Source: Nitrospirota bacterium
GTDB lineage: Bacteria; Nitrospirota; UBA9217
NCBI GenBank assembly: GCA_027456925.1
Contig: DAIDTZ010000048.1
Coordinates: 1-30,588 of the forward strand
Length of the DNA: 30,588 nucleotides
Direction of reading: 5' to 3'
Shown: piece after piece, positions 1 through 8,210 of the stretch
Layout of the letters: the number at the start of each line of letters is the position of its first letter
Position numbering within the stretch: position 1 is the first letter of the stretch
The notes under the pieces: generated by a model
The model's database searches: none
Told to the model about the DNA's origin: nothing
What the model saw: the letters and a program-made list of their open reading frames with translations, nothing else
Program-made: the position numbers and the translations under genes

Positions 1-1
1 C

Positions 2-313
2 GCGCGCGTCGATTCCGTAGAATCCGCAGTCGCGAAGATCAACCGGTTCTACAGCCGCTACCACAGCATGCGTTATGTTAACGGACAGCTCGTGTTCCGC
101 ATCACGTCGCAACTCAGTACGGAGCACCTCCGGAAGCTTACGGAGCGCTTTCACGACATTCTGCTTCCGGGCGGAGAGATCGCGCCTTCCCTGGCCTTGC
201 CCGCGGAACTGGATGATGAGGACCTTGTCCATCTGCCGCGCCTTGTTATCGATTTCAATCGCAAGGATTTCGGCAGGCTCAGAAGCCTGATCGATGCCAT
301 CAATGAATTTTGA
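2..313 (+). CDS. LOG-family (TIGR00730-type) Rossmann-fold protein, 3' end
   Basis: This is the C-terminal part of a gene that begins before the window; the frame is open from base 2 and stops at TGA 311-313. The visible 103 residues include the stretch INRFYSRYHSMRYV and the C-terminal pattern LPRLVIDFNRKDFGRLRSL. I recognise these from the C-terminal region of long TIGR00730/LOG-family proteins (lysine-decarboxylase-like Rossmann fold), in which a helix-rich tail follows the nucleotide-binding domain. The catalytic PGGxGTxxE motif lies outside the window. LOG proteins are phosphoribohydrolases acting on nucleoside monophosphates, but the role of this long subfamily is not established. A Rho-independent terminator follows 88 bases after the stop. 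Family assignment is moderately sure; the molecular function is not. Confidence 0.7.
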   Translation, partial: ARVDSVESAVAKINRFYSRYHSMRYVNGQLVFRITSQLSTEHLRKLTERFHDILLPGGEIAPSLALPAELDDEDLVHLPRLVIDFNRKDFGRLRSLIDAINEF

Positions 314-400
314 ACCTTGCGCGACGGCTAATACTTAAGCAGCACGCAGCAGAGGCTCATTCTTGACTTTCCCCTTCCCGATGCTAAGCTAGAAGTGTGC

Positions 401-425
401 GACCGCGTATTTGGCGGTCTTTTTT
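401..425 (+). terminator. Rho-independent terminator after the LOG-family gene
   Basis: GACCGC (401-406) and GCGGTC (414-419) form a perfect 6-bp GC-rich stem with a 7-base loop, followed directly by six T residues (420-425). It lies between the upstream gene (stop at 313) and the next gene (start at 488), so it most likely ends the upstream transcript. Confidence 0.85.
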
Positions 426-487
426 CCATTTGCTCAGTTCTTTTCCTGCATTTCACCCAACCATGCCAACCAACAGGAGGTGTTTCC

Positions 488-940
488 ATGATCAATCTCA
501 ACATCAACGGCAAGGCATACCAGGTGGATGTTGCCCCGGACGTGCCGCTCGTCTGGGTCATCAGGGAGCGGCTCAAACTCACCGGCACCAAGTTCGGATG
601 CGGCATCGGCATGTGCGGTTCCTGCACAATCCATATCGACGGCAAGGCCGAGCGCTCGTGCCAGACGCCGGCAGAAAGCGCACAGGGCAAAAAGATCGTC
701 ACCATTGAAGGGCTTCCCGAGAACCATCCGGTGAAGCAGGCGTGGATCAAGGAGCAGGTCCAGCAGTGCGGCTACTGCCAGCCGGGCCAGATCATGCAGG
801 CCGCCTCGCTCCTCGCCGAGAACCCCAAGCCCAGCGAAGCCAAAATCATCGAACAGATGAACGGCAACCTCTGCCGCTGCGGCACCTACCCGAAGATCAA
901 AAGCGCCATCCGCCTCGCTTCAACAGGAGGGAAAAAATGA
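488..940 (+). CDS. Molybdenum hydroxylase small subunit, two [2Fe-2S] clusters (IorA-like)
   Basis: The 150-residue protein is an electron-transfer subunit of the xanthine dehydrogenase/isoquinoline 1-oxidoreductase family. The N-terminal half is a plant-type ferredoxin fold with cysteines at residues 38, 43, 46 and 58 (GCGIGMCGSCT context). The C-terminal half is the helical [2Fe-2S] domain with C94, C97, C129 and C131 (QQCGYCQPGQIM and NLCRCGTY). Length is normal for the family. The start at 488 is chosen because AGGAGG (475-480) sits 7 bases before it and the protein then begins at the expected MINLNINGK; a longer open frame upstream has no such support. Its stop overlaps the start of the large subunit (ATGA), so the two are translationally coupled. 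The enzyme class is sure; the oxidised substrate is unknown. Confidence 0.93.
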   Translation: MINLNINGKAYQVDVAPDVPLVWVIRERLKLTGTKFGCGIGMCGSCTIHIDGKAERSCQTPAESAQGKKIVTIEGLPENHPVKQAWIKEQVQQCGYCQPGQIMQAASLLAENPKPSEAKIIEQMNGNLCRCGTYPKIKSAIRLASTGGKK

Positions 941-3099
941 AGACCGAACTCACGAGAAGACAATTCCTGAAGATGACGGGAACAGGCCTTGCCATTGCCG
1001 TTGCCGCGACATCAACCGGTTTCCGCCTTCTGTCCGCCGCCGAACTGGAGAATGCCGGTCCCGGCTTCCGGCCGAGCGTGTGGCTCGAGGTGCGGCCTGA
1101 TAATATCGTCGTCGTAACCGTAAATAAATCCGAAATGGGCCAGGGCGTGTATACGTCGCTTCCCATGATCGTTGCCGACGAACTCGATGCTGACTGGAAA
1201 AATGTCCGCATGGAAGTTGCTCCCGCGGCCGACGCCTACAAGGACCCGGCGTGGGGCACCCAGTCCACCGGCGGCAGTTCCAGCATCCGCCACATGTATG
1301 AACCGCTCCGGAAGGCCGGGGCGGCGGCGCGGGAAATGCTTCTGATCGCGGCTGCCCGCAAATGGAACGTCGCAGTCAAAGGGTGCGCTGTTGATCTGGG
1401 CAGGGTGAAAAACCTGAAGACCAACCGCATGCTCACCTACGGCAAGCTCTCCGTGGACGCGGCAAAACTTCAAGTTCCGCAGAACCCCACGCTCAAAAAA
1501 GAGAGCCAGTTCCGTTACATCGGCAAGGAAATTCCACGGCTCGACATGCATGACAAAGTGAACGGCCTGGCGCAATTCGGCATCGACTCTTTCGTGCCGG
1601 GCATGCTCTACGCCGCTATTGCGAGGCCGCCTGCCTACGGCGCAGACCTCGCTTCCGCGGACAAAGACGCTGCCCGGGCCGTGGCCGGCGTCCAGGCCGT
1701 CGTGCCGATTCAGAGCGGCATGGCGGTCTGCGCAGATACGATCGACGCAGCTTGGAAAGGCCGCGACGCCCTCAAGGCGAACTGGCAGGACCCGAAATAC
1801 CCTGCGCTCAGTAACGCATCCCTGGAAAAGGATTTTGCCGACCGGATGAACGCGAACGGCATCATTGCCCGGAACGACGGCAATGTGCAGGACGCCCTGA
1901 ACGCAGCCTCGAATAAAATCGATGTGACCTATCTTCTCCCCTACCTGTCGCACGCCACCATGGAGCCCATGAACTGCACGGTCGACGTCCGGAAGGACAG
2001 CTGCGACATATGGGCGCCGACGCAGAACCAGTCGGGCGTGCTCGCCCTGGCCGCCGAGCTCACGGGATTAAAGCCCGGGCAGATCAACGTGCATACGACG
2101 TTCCTGGGCGGCGGGTTCGGCAGACGCTTTGAGCGGGACTTCGTGGAAGAGGCGCTGCTTCTGTCCCTTTCCACGGGAAAGCCGGTCAAGCTGGTCTGGA
2201 AACGGGAGGAGGATATCCGGAACGATTTCTACCGCCCCATGAACATGAGCAGGCTTCAGGGCGCCGTCGACAAGGCGGGGCGGGCCGTTGCCTGGTCTCA
2301 CAAGATCGTCTGCCCTTCCATTTTTGCCCGCGTCTTCCCGCAGATGATGAAGGAGGGCATCGACAGCGCGGCAGTGGAAGGCGTCCGGGACCTGGAATAT
2401 GAAATCCCGAACGTCGCAGTCGAGTATATGCGCATCGACACGCCCGTACCGGTGGGCTTCTGGCGGTCCGTCGGCAGTTCGCACAACGGCTTCACGGTCG
2501 AGAGCTTCGTTGACGAACTCTCCCATGCGGCACAGAAGGACCCCCTCGAGTTCCGGCTCGGGCTGCTCAGGAACCATCCGCGTGCATACAAAGTGCTCGA
2601 AGTGGCCGCGGAAAAGGCCGGCTGGGGCAAGCCCCTCGCCCGGGGCCAGGCGCGCGGCATCGCCTACCAGCTTTCCTTCGGAAGCTATGTGGCCCAGGTT
2701 GCGGAGGTCTCGGTCAATAACAAAAGCGGCGCAATCACCGTACACAAGGTCACCTGCGCCGTGGACTGCGGGTCAACGGTGAACCCCGCCATCGTCTCGG
2801 CCCAGATGATGGGCTGCATCACCATGGGTCTCTCTGCAGCGCTCAAGGAGAAGATCGAGATCGCAAACGGCGGCATCAAGTCCGAGAACTTCGCTGATTA
2901 CGAGCTTCTGCGCATGGAAGAAGCGCCCGAGGTGGACGTCCATATCGTAAAAAGCGGAGAGCAGCTGGGCGGCATCGGCGAACCCGGCCTGCCTCCAGTC
3001 GCGCCGGCAGTGGCGAATGCGGTGTTCAAGGCAACGGGCGCGCGCATACGGCAATTGCCCATGAAGCCGGAAACCGTGCTCGCGGCGATGAAAGGCTAG
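937..3099 (+). CDS. Molybdopterin-binding large subunit of an IorB-like molybdenum hydroxylase, Tat-exported
   Basis: This 720-residue protein is the catalytic subunit partnering the preceding iron-sulfur protein. It starts with a twin-arginine signal (RRQFLK at residues 7-12, then a hydrophobic stretch), so the folded enzyme is probably exported to the periplasm. Family landmarks include the cofactor loop GGGFGRR (391-397) and, near the C-terminus, GIGEPGLPPVAPAV, whose Glu (about residue 682) matches the catalytic glutamate of this enzyme family. The length and single-chain layout match isoquinoline 1-oxidoreductase beta subunits rather than three-subunit xanthine dehydrogenases, and no FAD subunit is encoded here. 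The start is preceded by AGGAGGG with good spacing. Known members hydroxylate N-heterocycles or oxidise aldehydes; the substrate here cannot be read from sequence. Confidence 0.92.
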   Translation: MKTELTRRQFLKMTGTGLAIAVAATSTGFRLLSAAELENAGPGFRPSVWLEVRPDNIVVVTVNKSEMGQGVYTSLPMIVADELDADWKNVRMEVAPAADAYKDPAWGTQSTGGSSSIRHMYEPLRKAGAAAREMLLIAAARKWNVAVKGCAVDLGRVKNLKTNRMLTYGKLSVDAAKLQVPQNPTLKKESQFRYIGKEIPRLDMHDKVNGLAQFGIDSFVPGMLYAAIARPPAYGADLASADKDAARAVAGVQAVVPIQSGMAVCADTIDAAWKGRDALKANWQDPKYPALSNASLEKDFADRMNANGIIARNDGNVQDALNAASNKIDVTYLLPYLSHATMEPMNCTVDVRKDSCDIWAPTQNQSGVLALAAELTGLKPGQINVHTTFLGGGFGRRFERDFVEEALLLSLSTGKPVKLVWKREEDIRNDFYRPMNMSRLQGAVDKAGRAVAWSHKIVCPSIFARVFPQMMKEGIDSAAVEGVRDLEYEIPNVAVEYMRIDTPVPVGFWRSVGSSHNGFTVESFVDELSHAAQKDPLEFRLGLLRNHPRAYKVLEVAAEKAGWGKPLARGQARGIAYQLSFGSYVAQVAEVSVNNKSGAITVHKVTCAVDCGSTVNPAIVSAQMMGCITMGLSAALKEKIEIANGGIKSENFADYELLRMEEAPEVDVHIVKSGEQLGGIGEPGLPPVAPAVANAVFKATGARIRQLPMKPETVLAAMKG

Positions 3100-3257
3100 G
3101 GTCCCGGGGCCCGGCTCCGAGGGTCCAAAAGAGCCGGAACAGCCTGAAAGAGTACTGATGGTCACAAGCTTTTTGCAAGACCGTTCGATCCCCTGAAAAG
3201 ACATTGGGATATCGGTGTTAGGTTTTCGCCGGACCCTGGACCCCGGCCCCTTGCCCC
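3099..3257. repeat. Imperfect long inverted repeat, GGGTCC-type arms
   Basis: The left arm (3099-3126, units like GGGTCC and GGGGCCCGG) is matched in inverted orientation by the right arm (3231-3257, GGACCCTGGACCCCGGCCCC). About 100 bases lie between the arms. The element fills the gap between the large hydroxylase subunit and the XdhC-type gene and could fold into a long stem in RNA. It belongs to the same structural class as the elements at 6982, 8106, 9413 and 10251. Confidence 0.6.
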
Positions 3258-3281
3258 GTATTCTTTCGAATGAGGTGCTCC

Positions 3282-4124
3282 GTGCAGATCTATGAAGAAG
3301 CTCTCCGGCTCAAACGCCTTGGCCGCACTTCCGCCATTGCCACGATCGTCGAGTGCCGGGGCTCATCGCCCCAGAAGCAGGGCGCCAAGATGCTCGTTCG
3401 CGATGACGGCTCGATCCTGGGGACCCTGGGCGGCGGCTGTCTTGAAGCCGACGTGGTTACGGCTGCACGCATGTCCATGAAGGACGGCAGTCCTCTGACC
3501 CTCCCCTTCGAGCTCACGGAGAAGGAAGGCGGGCTCGTGTGCGGAGGCGCGGTCCTGGTCTACATCGAACCGATGATGCAGGAACCCCATCTCGTGATCC
3601 TCGGCGCGGGTCACGTGGGAAAGACGCTGACCAAGCTCGCGCGCTTCACCGGCTTTCGCGTGACCGTGGTCGATGACCGGCAGGAATTCGCAAACCGGGA
3701 AAACATCCCTGATGCAACAGACCTGCTCGTAAACGAGTTTTCCCGGGCCTTTGAACAGGTGCCCGTCGAGAGCGGCACGTTCATCGTCGTTGCCACGCGG
3801 GGCCATAACCACGACCTCGACGCAGTCAAGGCCGCGCTCATGACCGGGGCCTGCTATATCGGCCTTCTGGGCAGCAAGCGCAAAAAGGCCCTGCTGCATA
3901 AATCGCTTCAGGAAGCCGGGTTTTCGCAGGAGGACATCAGCCGGATCGTGATTCACGTGGGCCTTCCCGTGGGTTCCGTCACCCCCGAGGAAATTGCCGT
4001 AAGCATCATGGCGCAGATCATTCAACTGAGGAGAGCAAATGGGAAACCGCGTATCGGCGCTTCTTCTTGCGGCAGGCTCGTCCAGCAGGATGGGACGGAC
4101 CAAACAGCTTCTCCTGCTCGATAA
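3282..4124 (+). CDS. XdhC family molybdenum-enzyme maturation protein
   Basis: XdhC-type proteins bind molybdenum cofactor, promote its sulfuration and insert it into xanthine dehydrogenase-family enzymes in the cytoplasm. The N-terminal XdhC domain has RGSSPQKQGAKMLV and LVCGGAVLVYIEP; the C-terminal Rossmann domain has LVILGAGHVGK, and the family ends with TPEEIAVSIMAQII. A GTG start at 3282 is preferred because GAGGTG (3272-3277) lies just before it and the product then begins close to typical homologs. ATG at 3270 is possible but has no ribosome-binding site. Unusually, the frame runs about 30 residues past the normal family end and overlaps the next gene by 86 bases; that tail has no recognisable domain. 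Context beside the hydroxylase genes supports the role. Confidence 0.88.
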   Translation: MQIYEEALRLKRLGRTSAIATIVECRGSSPQKQGAKMLVRDDGSILGTLGGGCLEADVVTAARMSMKDGSPLTLPFELTEKEGGLVCGGAVLVYIEPMMQEPHLVILGAGHVGKTLTKLARFTGFRVTVVDDRQEFANRENIPDATDLLVNEFSRAFEQVPVESGTFIVVATRGHNHDLDAVKAALMTGACYIGLLGSKRKKALLHKSLQEAGFSQEDISRIVIHVGLPVGSVTPEEIAVSIMAQIIQLRRANGKPRIGASSCGRLVQQDGTDQTASPAR

Positions 4125-4635
4125 CAAGCCGGTCATCGGACACTGCATCGACGCTCTTTTCGCGGCCGATGTAGGCAACGTCGTAGTCGTCGTCAGCACG
4201 GCGGACAACGGGATCACCAAGACCCTCACGGGACTGCCCGTGACCATCGCGGTAAACACGTCCGCAGGCAGCGATATGGCGGAATCCGTCAGGACCGGGG
4301 TCCGGGCGCTGGATCACTCCCCTTCCGCGGTCCTCGTCTGTCTCTCCGATCACCCGCTCGTCAGTCCCCAGTCGATCATAGCCTTGATGGACATGCATGA
4401 CAGATTTCCTGATAAGATCATCATCCCCTGTTACCAAGGACGACGGGGCCACCCCGGCCTGTTCCCCAGGACGGTCCTGGATGAGATTTTTTCCGGGATC
4501 ACCCTTCGCGACATTGTCAGAAAAGAGAGCCGTCGCGTGCTGGAGCTGCCCGGTCTTGACGAAGGCGTCCTGTTCGACATGGATAGGCGAGACGATTACG
4601 AGCGCCTGGTCGAGCTCTTCGGGAGAAAAAAATGA
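4039..4635 (+). CDS. MocA-type molybdenum cofactor nucleotidyltransferase
   Basis: This 198-residue protein belongs to the MobA-like NTP transferase fold (MocA family), which adds CMP or a related nucleotide to molybdopterin so that it fits hydroxylases of the xanthine oxidase type. The signature LLLAAGSSSRMGRTKQLLL occupies residues 8-26, with the nucleotide-binding G13, R17 and K22. The metal-binding region is LSDHPLVS, and GRRGHPGLF matches the conserved substrate-binding loop. GAGGAG at 4029-4034 is a good ribosome-binding site for ATG 4039 even though it lies inside the preceding gene. It completes a cassette of enzyme, insertion factor and cofactor maturation. The exact nucleotide (CTP or GTP) cannot be decided, but MocA is likelier given the hydroxylase context. 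Confidence 0.87.
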   Translation: MGNRVSALLLAAGSSSRMGRTKQLLLLDNKPVIGHCIDALFAADVGNVVVVVSTADNGITKTLTGLPVTIAVNTSAGSDMAESVRTGVRALDHSPSAVLVCLSDHPLVSPQSIIALMDMHDRFPDKIIIPCYQGRRGHPGLFPRTVLDEIFSGITLRDIVRKESRRVLELPGLDEGVLFDMDRRDDYERLVELFGRKK

Positions 4636-5372
4636 CGAGCGATCACAGGCTGTCTCCCCTTGCCCTTACGGGCCTCCTGCTTGCGCTGATTTTCGTTGCC
4701 ATGGAAGCTTTCGCGGGCTTCGGCAGCCGCTGGGGATGGTGGAATTTCATGATGGGCATCGGCATGCTGCGATGGGCCGCCTATGGCGGGCTATGCGCCG
4801 CCGTGTTCAGCGCCGTCGGGCTCGTCGTATCGTCGATGCATCACAGAGTTTTTCCAAGCGCAGTCCTGGCAATAGCCGGCATCATCCTCGGCCTCGTGAC
4901 CGCGGGCATTCCCTGGACCTGGATGGAGGCCGCCAAACGGGTCCCGCCGATCCACGACATAACGACCGATACCAGGAACCCTCCGGAGTTCAAGGCAATC
5001 CTCGCGCTCCGGAAAAACGCGCCGAACTCCGCATCATACGGCGGCGAGGAGATTGCGGCCCAGCAACTCAAGGCATACCCTGATATCCGGTCCCTGGTAA
5101 TGCCCGTATCAGCCCGTGTTGCCTTCGAAAAGGCGCTTACCGTCGCTCGCCACATGGGCTGGGATATAGTGGCCATGGCCCCGAGTGAGGGACGCATTGA
5201 AGCGGTTGACCGCACCTTTTGGTTCGGCTTCAAGGACGACATCGTCATCCGGATTTTGGCTGAAGGCGAAGGCAGCCGGGTCGACATCCGTTCCGAATCC
5301 CGGGTCGGTGTCAGCGATATCGGAACCAACGCCAAAAGGATCCGCAAATTCCTAAAGCTAATGAAGAGTTGA
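4632..5372 (+). CDS. DUF1499 domain membrane protein
   Basis: The start overlaps the stop of the nucleotidyltransferase gene (ATGA), implying co-transcription with the hydroxylase cluster. The 246-residue product has three probable membrane segments (about residues 9-30, 40-65 and 71-95), then a soluble DUF1499 domain of roughly 130 residues with the typical DRTFWFGFKDDIVIRI stretch and SRVDIRSESRVGVSDIG. DUF1499 proteins have no established biochemical function. Position at the end of a molybdenum-enzyme operon suggests a membrane-associated accessory role, but that is only an inference from context. No terminator is visible after it. Confidence 0.82.
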   Translation: MTSDHRLSPLALTGLLLALIFVAMEAFAGFGSRWGWWNFMMGIGMLRWAAYGGLCAAVFSAVGLVVSSMHHRVFPSAVLAIAGIILGLVTAGIPWTWMEAAKRVPPIHDITTDTRNPPEFKAILALRKNAPNSASYGGEEIAAQQLKAYPDIRSLVMPVSARVAFEKALTVARHMGWDIVAMAPSEGRIEAVDRTFWFGFKDDIVIRILAEGEGSRVDIRSESRVGVSDIGTNAKRIRKFLKLMKS

Positions 5373-5473
5373 ATTCAGCGCAATTAAATATGCCGCATGT
5401 GGGATGAAACTGCTATTTATATCGATGAATAGCCATATTATACGGCAATATTTACCAATAAAGCACACAGGTG

Positions 5474-5488
5474 GGCTGATCATCAGCC
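5474..5488. promoter_or_regulatory. Perfect 7-bp dyad, operator-like
   Basis: GGCTGAT (5474-5480) and ATCAGCC (5482-5488) are perfect inverted copies around one central base. No T-run follows, so it does not look like a terminator. It lies about 83 bases upstream of the -35 box of the DUF1015 promoter, in an AT-richer gap (5373-5653) that holds no gene. A regulator-binding site is plausible but unproven. Confidence 0.35.
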
Positions 5489-5570
5489 AAAGCCTTTAAT
5501 AGGCATCCATTTCCCTTGAGGACCATTCGACTCATTAAGGTTTGCTCCCGGCATCCAGCCCGAAAATCTG

Positions 5571-5600
5571 TTGACAATAAATCAGGCCCTGTGCTATAAA
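5571..5600 (+). promoter_or_regulatory. Sigma-70 promoter of the DUF1015 gene
   Basis: A consensus -35 box TTGACA (5571-5576) is separated by 18 bases from TATAAA (5595-5600), which matches the -10 box in five of six positions. Transcription would begin near 5607, giving a leader of about 47 bases before ATG 5654 with AAGGA (5640-5644) as ribosome-binding site. Confidence 0.75.
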
Positions 5601-5653
5601 AGAGGTCTTTTGAAGCATATTTCCAGCCTGTTCACCAGCAAGGACATCGATAC

Positions 5654-6982
5654 ATGGCGACTATAGCCCCCTTTCGGGGAATGGTTTACAACCAGGCAAA
5701 AGCGGGAAAGATCCACAACCTCGTCTGTCCGCCTTACGATATCATATCGCCGGCAGAGCAGCAGGATTTGTACAGAAAAAGCCCGTACAATGTGATCCGG
5801 CTCGAATACGGACTGGCAAGCCCCGGCGACACCGAAGAAGACAACCGGTACACGAGGGCAGCGGCAATACTGGAAGACTGGTCGCGCACAAATATTCTGC
5901 AGCAGGGCGCGGAGCCGGCTTTCTACATATATGAGATGGAGTACCATGCAGGCGAGGACGTCAAGAAACTGCGCGGCTTCATCAGCCTGGTCAGGATCGA
6001 GGACTACGACTCGGGCGTAGTCAAGCCCCACGAGACGACCCTCTCCGGCCCCAAGACGGACCGCCTGAATCTCCTGCGCGCGTGCAAGGCGAGCTTCAGC
6101 CAGATTTTTTCGCTCTTCTCCGATCCGCAGGGGAAAATTTCGGGCATCCTTGCGAAGGTCGCGGGCAAGCCCGAGCTGGAAGTAAAAAGCAGCGACAATG
6201 TGGTCCACCGCGCTTGGCCCCTGAACGACAAAAACGATATCGAGACCATTGTGCGGGAAATGGCCGGCAAACAGATCTTCATCGCCGACGGTCACCACCG
6301 GTACGACACGGCTTTAAATTATCGAAACGAACGCCGCAAGGCAGCGGGTTCATCCTCTACGGGCGAGGAAGGCTACAATTACACAGCCATGTTCCTGGCC
6401 CGGCTGGAAGATCCGGGGCTCACGATTCTTCCTGCGCACCGCGTTCTGTTCAACCTGGCGAACTTCGATCCGCGGCGCTTCGAGGACGACCTGAACCGGT
6501 ACTTCAACATCGAGCGTATTGATTTCGACAAAAGGTCCGAAGCCAAGGATTTGCACACGGTCCTGGACACCATGGCACACCGCGCGGATCATGCCCATGT
6601 CTTCGGCATGCGGGTCAAGGGAGAACACAGTTACTACCTCCTCTCGCTGCGGAACGAAGCGGACATGGATGCGCTGCTCCCGTCCAAGTCTCCCGCGTAC
6701 CGGAGGCTGGACGTCTCGATTCTCCATCACCTGATCATCGACAGGCTCCTGGGGATCAAGATGGAAACGCACAAGCTGGGGCTCAACATCGAATACATCA
6801 AGGACGCTGCTGAGGCGGACAAGCGGGTCCACGACGACGCCGTGGAACTGGTCTTTTTCATGAACCCCACCAAGGTGCAGGAAGTGAAGGATGTGGCAAC
6901 AGTCGGCGAACGGATGCCGCAGAAAGCGACGTACTTCTACCCCAAGCTGCTGACGGGGCTGGTGATACATAAGCTGGACTAA
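5654..6982 (+). CDS. DUF1015 family protein
   Basis: The 442-residue protein matches the DUF1015 family over its whole length. It begins with IAPFRGMVYNQAK, followed by LVCPPYDIISPAEQ, and has IFIADGHHRYDTAL with D212 and GHHR at 213-216. The family is widespread in bacteria and archaea but its reaction is not established. The DGHHR motif recalls the conserved nucleotide-binding motif of ParB-like enzymes such as the archaeal serine kinase SerK, which suggests nucleotide binding; that is inference. The ATG start has AAGGA nine bases upstream and a strong promoter at 5571-5600, so it is probably the first gene of its transcript. A repeat element follows it. Confidence 0.85.
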   Translation: MATIAPFRGMVYNQAKAGKIHNLVCPPYDIISPAEQQDLYRKSPYNVIRLEYGLASPGDTEEDNRYTRAAAILEDWSRTNILQQGAEPAFYIYEMEYHAGEDVKKLRGFISLVRIEDYDSGVVKPHETTLSGPKTDRLNLLRACKASFSQIFSLFSDPQGKISGILAKVAGKPELEVKSSDNVVHRAWPLNDKNDIETIVREMAGKQIFIADGHHRYDTALNYRNERRKAAGSSSTGEEGYNYTAMFLARLEDPGLTILPAHRVLFNLANFDPRRFEDDLNRYFNIERIDFDKRSEAKDLHTVLDTMAHRADHAHVFGMRVKGEHSYYLLSLRNEADMDALLPSKSPAYRRLDVSILHHLIIDRLLGIKMETHKLGLNIEYIKDAAEADKRVHDDAVELVFFMNPTKVQEVKDVATVGERMPQKATYFYPKLLTGLVIHKLD

Positions 6983-7063
6983 GGGTCAAGGGGCAGGGGT
7001 CATGGGTCACGGGAGTCCGCAGGCTGGATTTTTCTTGACCCTTGCCCCTTGACCCTTGCCCCT
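6982..7063. repeat. Imperfect inverted repeat, GGGTCAAGGGGC-type arms
   Basis: The left arm (6982-7010) is made of near-tandem units GGGTCA/GGGGCA, and the right arm (7034-7063) is their inverted counterpart (CTTGACCC, TTGCCCC repeated). The two arms can pair around a loop of about 23 bases. The element ends 15 bases before the gap ribosome-binding site. Confidence 0.7.
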
Positions 7064-7090
7064 CGAATTTAAAAACCCAAGGAGGCTACC

Positions 7091-8098
<1,008 letters not shown>

Positions 8099-8105
8099 AT
8101 GAATT

Positions 8106-8187
8106 GGCCACAGAGGCACTGAGACACAGAGACCCGGGTTTCATGATTTAAAACAAGACAAACTCTGCGCCTCCCTGTCTACGTGGC
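8106..8187. repeat. Imperfect inverted repeat, CACAGAG-type arms
   Basis: The left arm (8106-8131, GGCCACAGAGGCACTGAGAC and following) pairs with the right arm (8161-8187, ending CTACGTGGC) with several mismatches, around a loop of about 29 bases. It fills most of the gap-pgk spacer. The pgk ribosome-binding site GGAG lies 8 bases beyond the right arm. Confidence 0.7.
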
Positions 8188-8210
8188 AGATTTTGGAGTT
8201 TCATTAATTA

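Noticed and set aside
363..390. Promoter-like TTGACT with extended -10 TGCTAAGCT directly before the 401-425 hairpin
   Set aside because: Transcription would start near 397, inside or just before the terminator stem, leaving an RNA too short for attenuation. The -10 is poor. The hairpin is better explained as the terminator of the upstream gene.
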